From Methylotenera_A sp044222005 (GTDB taxonomy: Bacteria; Pseudomonadota; Gammaproteobacteria; Burkholderiales; Methylophilaceae): a stretch of DNA of 64,000 nt. The notes under the pieces were generated by a model, which saw nothing but the letters and a program-made list of their open reading frames with translations, ran no database searches and was not told where the DNA came from. Where the stretch lies: assembly GCA_044222005.1 (NCBI GenBank), contig JBGANY010000010.1, positions 28,150 to 92,149 on the forward strand. The letters run 5' to 3'. Positions 18,514-25,495 of the stretch are shown one piece after another; within the stretch, counting starts at the first letter, position 1; every line of letters begins with the position of its first letter. A program made the position numbers and the translations under genes.

Positions 18514-18786
18514 GTGAATAAATCAGAATTGATTGATGAAATTGCAAAAGCAGCAGGCGTTTCGAAGGCTGCGGCTGGCCGTACTTTAGATGCAACGACA
18601 GCTGCTATCACTAAAGCGCTTAAAAAAGGTGATTTAGTTACTTTAATTGGTTTCGGTTCATTTTATGTAGGCAAACGCGAAGCCCGTAATGGCCGTAATC
18701 CCCGCACTGGCGCAACAATTAAAATCAAAGCTGCAAATTCTCCTAAGTTTAGGGCTGGTAAAGCGCTTAAAGATGCTGTAAACTAG
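18514..18786 (+). CDS. hupB: DNA-binding protein HU-beta
   Basis: A 90-residue HU protein with the DNA-binding arm signature GFGSFYVGKREARNGRNP and a dimerisation core starting MNKSELIDEIAKAAG. It is a nucleoid-associated architectural protein. It starts with GTG, preceded by GAGGGG. A 9-bp stem-loop (18795-18816) follows the stop, then the tRNA-Val gene. The lon-hupB order is standard in proteobacteria. Confidence 0.97.
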   Translation: MNKSELIDEIAKAAGVSKAAAGRTLDATTAAITKALKKGDLVTLIGFGSFYVGKREARNGRNPRTGATIKIKAANSPKFRAGKALKDAVN

Positions 18787-18868
18787 CGGTCTTTACTGAT
18801 TAAGCAATTAATCAGTATTAAAGCAGTTAGTTGTAAGCTTTATCATGTCTTTGGCGATAAAGCTCCCG

Positions 18869-18944
18869 GGGTGCTTAGCTCAGTTGGTAGAGCGTCGCCC
18901 TTACAAGGCGAATGTCAGCGGTTCGACCCCGTTAGCACCCACCA
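18869..18944 (+). tRNA. tRNA-Val (anticodon UAC)
   Basis: A 76-base tRNA with acceptor stem GGGTGCT/AGCACCC, anticodon stem TCGCC/GGCGA enclosing CTTACAA (anticodon TAC), a GGTTCGACCC T-arm and an encoded CCA end. A 9-bp stem-loop just upstream (18836-18844 with 18856-18864) may be a processing element. Confidence 0.95.
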
Positions 18945-18976
18945 ATAACTAACATGTATCGCCTCAAAATATATTT

Positions 18977-19007
18977 AAGAGTGCTAGAGTTTTTAGCACT
19001 CTTTCAT
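18977..19007 (+). terminator. Terminator-like hairpin after tRNA-Val
   Basis: Stem 18977-18986 pairs perfectly with 18994-19003 around a 7-base loop, followed by a T-rich stretch. Confidence 0.5.
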
Positions 19008-19069
19008 TTTGAGTGCTTTATTAGACGCCAAAGGCGGTAACAATATTGACGTTTTACAAATAGTAAACT

Positions 19070-19146
19070 GGAGTGGTAGTTCAGTTGGTTAGAATACCGG
19101 CCTGTCACGCCGGGGGTCGCGGGTTCGAGCCCCGTCCACTCCGCCA
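19070..19146 (+). tRNA. tRNA-Asp (anticodon GUC)
   Basis: A 77-base tRNA with acceptor stem GGAGTGG/CCACTCC, anticodon loop CTGTCAC (anticodon GTC), a GGTTCGAGCC T-arm and encoded CCA. It is the last backbone gene before the accessory block that runs to ppiD. Confidence 0.95.
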
Positions 19147-19186
19147 ACAAGTCTGAGTTGTTGCTGCTCTGATGCAACTTAGCGTG

Positions 19187-19216
19187 AAAGCCCCGCCAGT
19201 AGCGGGGCTTTTTCTT
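19187..19216 (+). terminator. Rho-independent terminator after tRNA-Asp
   Basis: A 10-bp GC-rich stem (19187-19196 with 19202-19211) with a 5-base loop runs into a T-rich tract. It closes the hupB-tRNA region. Confidence 0.85.
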
Positions 19217-19347
19217 TTCCAGATTCTCTGCAGTCCTAGAACTGCCTCATTTTTTCTAGAATTTATCTTTTTTCTCAGTGGCCCAATTTGACAGTCCTCG
19301 GTCTTTATTTGCTAAAGCCAAGCAGGGACTTCTGAATATTCCAATCA

Positions 19348-19542
19348 TTAGGGAGTGCGCGGTGCTGTTTGAGGTATTTGAGGGTGAGGTGGGCTGGTGA
19401 GGATGGGTCTGATGATATCAGGCGCGAGAAAGGCTTTATTGATCATACGCGTGACATGTGACTGATCCAGATGTTCTGCTTCGGCTATCTCTTTAATGCT
19501 TTGGACTTTGCCTGAAGTAATTAAGCTGAGCAAGCAAGGCTA
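19348..19542 (-). pseudogene. Remnant of a recombinase C-terminus
   Basis: A short open stretch whose translation reads SIKEIAEAEHLDQSHVTRMI followed by NKAFLAPDII. This resembles the C-terminal helix-turn-helix tail found in large serine recombinases and related phage or island proteins (typically IAxxxGVxxSYVSRxLRLAFLAPDI). A stop codon lies just upstream and the catalytic domain is absent, so it is a truncated remnant. The rest of 19217-19595 shows nothing else I can support. Its position just after tRNA-Asp fits decay of an integrated element (inference). Confidence 0.5.
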
Positions 19543-19595
19543 GGTGTCTACCAAACCGTTGGTAGTCCACAATTCCAATCATAAATAACCGAAAA

Positions 19596-19877
19596 TCAAC
19601 GACGGTAGTAATAGAATGGCCGCTCGTAGTATGGGTTCCAGTAAGGATAGTTCTGCCGATACTGCTGGCGAATCATTGTTTGCTCATACTCCTTTTGGAT
19701 GCATTCTCGCCATTTGTCTGTGTTTTTTTCGAATCCCAGTTTTTCACAGGCTGGCCCATGTACCTGTATCTTATATTCCATCAGTTTTGTTGCCTGTTTC
19801 TGCTCGGCAAGTGGATCCGATGCGCACCCATTAAGCAACGCTATCAAGCTAATTATGAAAATTGCACGTGTAATCAT
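19596..19877 (-). CDS. Small hypothetical lipoprotein
   Basis: A 93-residue protein. A signal peptide ends in lipobox LLNGC, the middle is charged with two cysteines (ACEKLGF and WRECIQKEY), and the C-terminus is strikingly rich in Tyr, Pro, Arg and Gln. It is probably a lipid-anchored envelope protein of unknown function. About 220 bases separate it from the next gene; I see no feature there. Confidence 0.6.
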   Translation of the reverse strand: MITRAIFIISLIALLNGCASDPLAEQKQATKLMEYKIQVHGPACEKLGFEKNTDKWRECIQKEYEQTMIRQQYRQNYPYWNPYYERPFYYYRR

Positions 19878-20097
19878 ATAATCTCGCTAAATACACTTTA
19901 GTACCTAATTGGTATTTGTAATTAAGAAAAAGTTCACTATTATTCTTAAAGACAACTTCCCCGATTGATGTCCTATGGAGAGGCGGTTGTCGTAGCTTAT
20001 TAGACCCTAACCTGATATTCAGTAGAATTTCTTTTTTAGCTAGTGGGGCATAGCTTAAAGATCAGTAAAATACCAGCAGCTCAATCTTTTTCTTTTT

Positions 20098-20868
20098 TTA
20101 CCAGCTTACTCCCAGCATTAGCCCTGCTCCAAGATCTATGCTAGACATGGTGTCTCCAGCGGTGATGTAGGATTGCAATTTGTAAGTCGGGTTAAATCGG
20201 TGCGAATAATAAACCGTATATTCGCGGATATTGGTATTGAGGTAACAAGTGGATTGCCTTAAATCAAGCAGCAAACCTGCGCTATTTGAGTTATTTATTT
20301 TGTAGGCCATACCTAAGGTGCCGTACCAAACATTGTGCAAGTACAGCTCTAAATCTTTGGGATCACCAAGCACTTTATAGCCGACTGTTCCTAATAAAGT
20401 GACTTTGTCTAGTGTTTTGTAGGCGTCTAATTGAACCGCATAGTCATTTTCACCGGTGCCAAGTCCCTTTTTGACAGAGGCTGTTCCAAATTTAACTTTC
20501 GCTCCAACATCTAAAATGATTTTTTGCTCTTCTGATTGAAATGCAGTGTAAGTGATGCTGGCAACGACATCACCTAAACCCGATTCACTGGTATGTTTAT
20601 TAGCATTGTCGGCGATAATTATCTTGCTATCACCACCAGTGGCACCGCCAGGGCCTTCAATTTGTAGCCATGGAACCGTGACTTTGACTAGCCAGAGATC
20701 ATGTTCATATTTACCAATAAAGGGGATGTATTTGATTTTGGTGGCTTCAGATTGGCCATACTTTCCTGTGCTGTAATCAAGCCCAGTAGTAATCCCAAAA
20801 TGGCCTTCTTCTGCTTTTGTTTCGAGGCTGATAGTAAACATCAATGCTACAAAGATTAGTCTTTTCAT
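20098..20868 (-). CDS. Outer-membrane transporter-like beta-barrel protein
   Basis: A 256-residue exported protein (signal peptide MKRLIFVALMFTISLETKA). It has alternating amphipathic beta-strands with aromatic girdles and ends in GVSW, an aromatic C-terminal residue typical of barrels recognised by BAM. It resembles the family sometimes labelled 'transporter' or MetA-like meta-pathway outer-membrane protein. Its position beyond the DUF5666 gene on the same strand suggests it belongs to the minus-strand half of the electron-transfer cluster. Confidence 0.6.
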   Translation of the reverse strand: MKRLIFVALMFTISLETKAEEGHFGITTGLDYSTGKYGQSEATKIKYIPFIGKYEHDLWLVKVTVPWLQIEGPGGATGGDSKIIIADNANKHTSESGLGDVVASITYTAFQSEEQKIILDVGAKVKFGTASVKKGLGTGENDYAVQLDAYKTLDKVTLLGTVGYKVLGDPKDLELYLHNVWYGTLGMAYKINNSNSAGLLLDLRQSTCYLNTNIREYTVYYSHRFNPTYKLQSYITAGDTMSSIDLGAGLMLGVSW

Positions 20869-20947
20869 TTTTATTTAATATGCATTATTTATATTACATG
20901 CCTATGTTTCATATCAGGATGTTGTTTTTCAAGCGAGATAATAGTAA

Positions 20948-22231
20948 TTAATGTTCTGGTGTTTCAGGTCTTTCTACATGTTCAGGCACTTCGATTTTCT
21001 CAGGTTTTTCAATCTTTTCTGGTTTTTCAATCTTTTCTGGTTTTTCAATCTTTTCTGGTTTTTCAATCTTTTCTGGTTTTTCAATCTTTTCTGGTTTTTC
21101 TATAGATTCAACTTTTTCTGGCCTGTCCGTAACACCTGTATTCTCATGCGATTCTGACTTATGCTCTTTAATTGATTGCGATTTTTCAATTGTTAGCGTA
21201 TTTGGACGTTGCTTACTTCCGCCACGCTCTAATATTTTATCTTCGGGTAAATATTCGATCATCCTCGCACTGATGTTGCCAGTGCGGTCAATCTTGCCGT
21301 GTACGATAATGGTTTGGTTTTCACCTGAGTTTAATCCTTTAATTTTGGTGTTAGTGTCAATATTAATGGACTGATTCTGCATATTAAATTTGTGGTCCAT
21401 TGGTGCTGGCGCAATCCCTTGCATTACTATATTTTCTGTAACTCTGGCTACTCGTTGCGTTGCGCTTTCGTTGACTTGACTTACATGTAAAGCGCGGCCG
21501 TCCCAGTGTCCGCCTACCTGAACATTTCCACCAGCATTGATTTGTTTGGTCGTTGCGATATTGACACCATTTATCTTGCCTGTTTGATCGATAACCCCGG
21601 TAATCAAGGATGCTGTGTTAGCGGCTGCCAAATCTACACGTAACGCATGTACGAGGTTGTTTGCACTAACTAGGCCGCTGATTTTCACCGTCTGATTTGG
21701 TTTTAAATCTTTGCTACCCTGTGTGCTGCGGCTCACTTTGACTGTTTGCCCCATAACCTGAATGGTGTTTTTGGCTGTGTTAATTTTTTCTATTTTGCCA
21801 ACCATGATATGCGAAACGCTGATACGCTGCGCTTTTAGCTGATTGCCTTTGTGGATTGATTCAATTGCTACGAGCTGGCCAATGTTAAGCGAATTAACTG
21901 AGGCTTGGTGTCCATCGACGTCTACAGCCGTTTGACTGTCGTAATGTACTTCAAGTCCATTTACACATATGCTAGCAAACCCGGTAATGATACCAACGAT
22001 ACCAGTGCCGCCCACCCCTTCAAGTGCTTGCTGACCCGTTCCACCGATACCGGCATCGGCCTCAATGCCTGTGCCGCCGATACCTTCCTGTTGATAACCA
22101 GTGCCGCCAATACCATCTTGTTCAATGCCAGTGCCGCCAATCCCAGCATTACAAATATTGGCTGCGGCTCCAGCATTAGCTGTAAATAATGCTAATGTAA
22201 TTGCTATTAAAGTGGCTGAAAGGCGCTGCAC
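20948..22231 (-). CDS. DUF5666-type secreted protein with GGTG and KPEKIE repeats
   Basis: A 427-residue exported protein with a signal peptide ending about ANAGAA. Residues about 30-80 hold five GIGGTG-like repeats (GIGGTGIEQD, GIGGTGYQQE and so on). The central part contains repeated small beta domains of the DUF5666 kind, with phrases such as KIEKINTAKNTIQVMGQTVK. The C-terminus is a charged low-complexity tail of PEKIEK repeats. The function is unknown; the repeats suggest cell-surface or binding roles. It lies 17 bases after the DUF6502-like gene, and the two families commonly occur together, as I recall. Confidence 0.7.
   Translation of the reverse strand: MQRLSATLIAITLALFTANAGAAANICNAGIGGTGIEQDGIGGTGYQQEGIGGTGIEADAGIGGTGQQALEGVGGTGIVGIITGFASICVNGLEVHYDSQTAVDVDGHQASVNSLNIGQLVAIESIHKGNQLKAQRISVSHIMVGKIEKINTAKNTIQVMGQTVKVSRSTQGSKDLKPNQTVKISGLVSANNLVHALRVDLAAANTASLITGVIDQTGKINGVNIATTKQINAGGNVQVGGHWDGRALHVSQVNESATQRVARVTENIVMQGIAPAPMDHKFNMQNQSINIDTNTKIKGLNSGENQTIIVHGKIDRTGNISARMIEYLPEDKILERGGSKQRPNTLTIEKSQSIKEHKSESHENTGVTDRPEKVESIEKPEKIEKPEKIEKPEKIEKPEKIEKPEKIEKPEKIEVPEHVERPETPEH
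21005..21094 (-). repeat. Five perfect 18-bp tandem repeats encoding PEKIEK
   Basis: Five exact copies of an 18-base unit (21005-21022 and so on) lie within the DUF5666 gene, with degenerate copies flanking. Each adds six residues in frame, so copy-number change would alter the tail length without breaking the gene. Confidence 0.92.
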
Positions 22232-22248
22232 GGTTTAGCTTGTCCTCA

Positions 22249-23103
22249 TCAAGGCTTATTCTTATCATCATCAGTATGATAAAAATACACTCCAAAATTT
22301 ATTCTTTGAGTTGCCTTGTCAGATTGCCTCCGCGTGACCGTTTCAGTTTGTGCAGCCTTTAGAGCTGCCGCACGTCGGTTCACCGCTTTAATAGCTGTCA
22401 TCGCATTTTGTTTGGCAAATTGGTGCAGTATTTCTATATTTTCAGCAGTTAAACCATCATAGTAAACACAACGTTCCAGCATGGGATTGTTTAAACTATT
22501 TAAATTATTTTCTGCTGCGGCCATATGATCGTGCACATTCATGCCAAAGAATGCTAATTTTTCTTGAAGATCAAGATTTGGTATAAATGCCTGAATGTTT
22601 AAATGCACATAGTCGTTGTTGTCTAAACTAACAAAGCCTAACCTCAACCACTCATCCAAAACAGGACGTGAACGAAAATCCTTGCTAATGCTGGCAACCA
22701 ATGATTCGAAAGATACGGCACCTTGACTAGCGAGCCTTGGCAAAGCCAAAGGTTGGCCAGAGGAGTCTAAATATTCTTTTTTCCCCAGCCACACTCCGAT
22801 AATTTGGGCTCCAAGGGACGGTACTGGTTCCGGTGGGTCTGTTTTTTCACTGCGAATGCGATGTACATCTTTGCGGTGTACTCCGGTCAGCAAGGTAATC
22901 CGGCTATTGGTTTGTGTTTTTCCATTCAGTCGAAAATCTTCTTCAGCTACGCTTACGAATACACGCTTTAAATCTTCCAGCAACATAGGGTAATTGATGC
23001 CGTGAGATAGCATCAGCCGCACTAATGGACGCAATACTTTGCGCAAAGTATTATGAAGCGCGACTTTGGCTTTATCTGAAGCATTGGCGAGACGAATATT
23101 CAT
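22249..23103 (-). CDS. DUF6502-family protein
   Basis: A 284-residue cytosolic-looking protein. The N-terminal half has an LRPLVRLMLSHGINYPMLLEDLKRVF segment and a helix-turn-helix-like region (TNSRITLLTGVHRKDVHRIR), consistent with DUF6502 proteins. A DNA-binding or regulatory role is possible but unproven. It sits between the Fe-S flavoprotein (37 bases upstream) and the DUF5666 gene (17 bases downstream), so the three are probably co-transcribed. Confidence 0.65.
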   Translation of the reverse strand: MNIRLANASDKAKVALHNTLRKVLRPLVRLMLSHGINYPMLLEDLKRVFVSVAEEDFRLNGKTQTNSRITLLTGVHRKDVHRIRSEKTDPPEPVPSLGAQIIGVWLGKKEYLDSSGQPLALPRLASQGAVSFESLVASISKDFRSRPVLDEWLRLGFVSLDNNDYVHLNIQAFIPNLDLQEKLAFFGMNVHDHMAAAENNLNSLNNPMLERCVYYDGLTAENIEILHQFAKQNAMTAIKAVNRRAAALKAAQTETVTRRQSDKATQRINFGVYFYHTDDDKNKP

Positions 23104-23140
23104 TTCAGTAGTCTAGTATGGATTGCTAGTAAATTATATG

Positions 23141-24469
23141 TCATGCGACTGCTTTGCCATAATGTGTTTCAACCATTACGCCAATTTCTTTTAGAAAAGG
23201 TGTGGGTAATACGCCGCCGGCACAAATGATGACAGCATCGTTTGAAATTTCAATTATGTCATTGTTAGCCAGTTCAATTTCTACTGTATCGGAATGTATT
23301 TCCTGGACATTGGATTTAAGCAATACTGTAAGCCGTTTCGCAGTTTCCGCTTGCTGCAAGCGTTCTCTATTTTTAGGCTTAACGCGACCAAAAGCCTCAC
23401 TGCGATAAGAAAGCGTAACTGTAGTGCCAGGCTGTTCGGAAATAGTGATTGCAGCTTCCAGCGCGCTATCGCCACCGCCCACAACCAAGACATGCTGTCC
23501 ACGGTATTGCTCGGGATCAATGAGGCGATACACAACTTTGGCATGATCATCTTCTCCTCTTACTCCTAGCTTGCGTGGCGTGCCTTGCCGGCCGATGGCT
23601 AGCAGCACATTGGCTGTTTGATAGGTGGCTTTCGAGGTTTTAACTTCATAGCCCTTTGCTGTTTTTGAGATTGTCTCCATACGCTCATTAAAATTCACCT
23701 TGAGATTTTGTTCGCGTAATACACGCAACCAGAATCCGAGAAGCTCTTCTTTGCTGATGTCGTACATTTCGACTCTACCAACAATTGGCAACATGACGGG
23801 CTGGGTCATGGCAACTTTGTTGCGTGGATATTTATAGATTGCACCGCCAAGGGAGTCCTCCTGTTCTAAGGTAACACAGTTAAGTTGATGTTCTTTGGCG
23901 GCAAGTGAGGCAGATAGCCCCGCAGGACCTGCGCCGATGACGACTACATCATATTCGTTGCCTTCATTTTTCTTTTTCAGAATGGAGTCAACCGCCTGTT
24001 TGCCTTGCTCCGCAGCCTTGCGGATCAATCCCATGCCGCCAAGTTCGCCTGCGATAAAGATATTGGATACGTTGGTCTCAAAAGTTGGGGAAACAAAAGG
24101 TATGTCCATGCCGCGTTTTTCAGTGCCAAACACCAGTTGGATGGCATCCACAGGGCACGCCTCCATACAGGCGCCATGACCAATGCAGTGTGTAGGGTCG
24201 GTTAGCATGGCTTTGCCGTTAACTATGCTAAGCGCCTTTTCTGGGCAGGCTTTTACGCAAGCTCCCGAGCCACAGCAGCGGCTCAGGTCGATGGCTGGGT
24301 GTATCGATGCGGGCTCGGTGAGTCCGGCTTCTCTTGCTTCATGTAAGCGTGCACGGCCACGACGATTAATTTTCTTCTGGCGGATGATGTAGATTGCCAG
24401 AATCAAAAGAAATGGCGTGATATATAAGAGTAAAGTTATATTTGGCATGTTTGAAATGGTTGGAATCAT
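23141..24469 (-). CDS. Membrane-anchored 2[4Fe-4S] ferredoxin/FAD/NAD(P) oxidoreductase
   Basis: A 442-residue fusion. An N-terminal membrane segment (residues about 9-27) is followed by two ferredoxin clusters, CGSGACVKACP and CIGHGACMEACP. A thioredoxin-reductase-like flavoprotein follows, with an FAD motif GAGPAGLSAS (about residue 180) and an NAD(P) motif VVGGGDSALEAA (about residue 330). It could pass electrons between NAD(P)H and a membrane partner at the cytoplasmic face. It is transcribed divergently from the cytochrome-b-like gene with 200 bases between them, suggesting shared control. The exact redox partners are inferred. Confidence 0.82.
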   Translation of the reverse strand: MIPTISNMPNITLLLYITPFLLILAIYIIRQKKINRRGRARLHEAREAGLTEPASIHPAIDLSRCCGSGACVKACPEKALSIVNGKAMLTDPTHCIGHGACMEACPVDAIQLVFGTEKRGMDIPFVSPTFETNVSNIFIAGELGGMGLIRKAAEQGKQAVDSILKKKNEGNEYDVVVIGAGPAGLSASLAAKEHQLNCVTLEQEDSLGGAIYKYPRNKVAMTQPVMLPIVGRVEMYDISKEELLGFWLRVLREQNLKVNFNERMETISKTAKGYEVKTSKATYQTANVLLAIGRQGTPRKLGVRGEDDHAKVVYRLIDPEQYRGQHVLVVGGGDSALEAAITISEQPGTTVTLSYRSEAFGRVKPKNRERLQQAETAKRLTVLLKSNVQEIHSDTVEIELANNDIIEISNDAVIICAGGVLPTPFLKEIGVMVETHYGKAVA

Positions 24470-24669
24470 GATAATGAGTCTTGAGTTTAACTAAAATTCA
24501 TTAATTTTGCAGATTCAATATACAATATGCTGATTTCAAAGATGCATAATATGTGAGAAAATTACACACGTCAATTTTATAGAGATTATGATGCTTATCA
24601 AATCTGCCTTAAACTAACTAATGTTGCTCACAGCTAATCAGAAGGGAAATCTCATGCTAAGGAAGCATA

Positions 24670-25491
24670 GTGTCAAATAGGATTTGGTACTTTCTTACTC
24701 GGTCAATGATGCTGATCATAGCGGCTATCATCATATGGCTCGGCTGGAAAGTTGCTCATGGTGATTACTACAAATCTGGTGAGGGGTTGGGGTATAACCT
24801 GGGTTTGGCCGGCGGTTTGATGATGTTGGCTTTGCTGATGTATTCATTACGCAAACATATCAAATTTATGCAAGGCTTAGGCAAGCTTAAATATTGGTTT
24901 CGCATCCATATGATGCTTGGGGTGTTAGGCCCGACATTGGTTTTGTTTCATACAACCTTTCGTACCGGCTCCATCAATGCGGCGGTGGCGCTTTATTGTA
25001 TGCTTCTGGTCGCGGGGAGTGGTCTGATCGGCAGGTTTGTTTATACAAAAATTCACCGGGGGCTTTATGGTAGCCGTTCATCGCTGAAAGAGGCGTATGA
25101 AGAAATGGCTGGCAGTTCGGGCAATATCAAATCAAAGTTGCATTTCTTTCCGAAAGTTGAAAATAAAATTAAAAGTTTCGAATATGAAGCCTTGGAAAAG
25201 AAACGGGGGTTTTTTGCCGGCGTGTGGTTTTTCCTTAGTTTCGATGTCCGTCGAATGCTGCTTGCCTGGCGATGCAAGCGTTATATACAGTTGAAGCTTG
25301 GTCGGGATAAGCGCGATCTTGCAGATGAAGCAGCCAGCCTTGTCCGTCAGTATTTAACACAAATTCAAACGGTAGCCCAATTCAAAAAATTCGAACAAAT
25401 ATTTTCTGCATGGCACATTTTGCATATACCGCTGATGTATATGATGGTCGCAACCGCTATATTCCATGTTATTTGGGTACATATGTACTAA
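24670..25491 (+). CDS. Cytochrome-b-like integral membrane protein
   Basis: A 273-residue inner-membrane protein. Hydrophobic segments lie near residues 10-25, 42-57, 80-95, 105-125 and 250-272. Histidines sit in or beside membrane helices (RIHMMLG, LFHTTF, AWHILHIPL, AIFHVIWVHMY), compatible with two b-type hemes. A soluble basic stretch (residues about 130-220) separates the last helices. It starts with GTG preceded by AAGGA, which lies in the loop of a 5-bp hairpin (24654-24668). The 27-heme cytochrome gene follows after 4 bases, so the two are coupled. Proposed role: quinol- or flavoprotein-linked entry point to the periplasmic cytochrome. Confidence 0.7.
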   Translation: MSNRIWYFLTRSMMLIIAAIIIWLGWKVAHGDYYKSGEGLGYNLGLAGGLMMLALLMYSLRKHIKFMQGLGKLKYWFRIHMMLGVLGPTLVLFHTTFRTGSINAAVALYCMLLVAGSGLIGRFVYTKIHRGLYGSRSSLKEAYEEMAGSSGNIKSKLHFFPKVENKIKSFEYEALEKKRGFFAGVWFFLSFDVRRMLLAWRCKRYIQLKLGRDKRDLADEAASLVRQYLTQIQTVAQFKKFEQIFSAWHILHIPLMYMMVATAIFHVIWVHMY

Positions 25492-25495
25492 ACAA

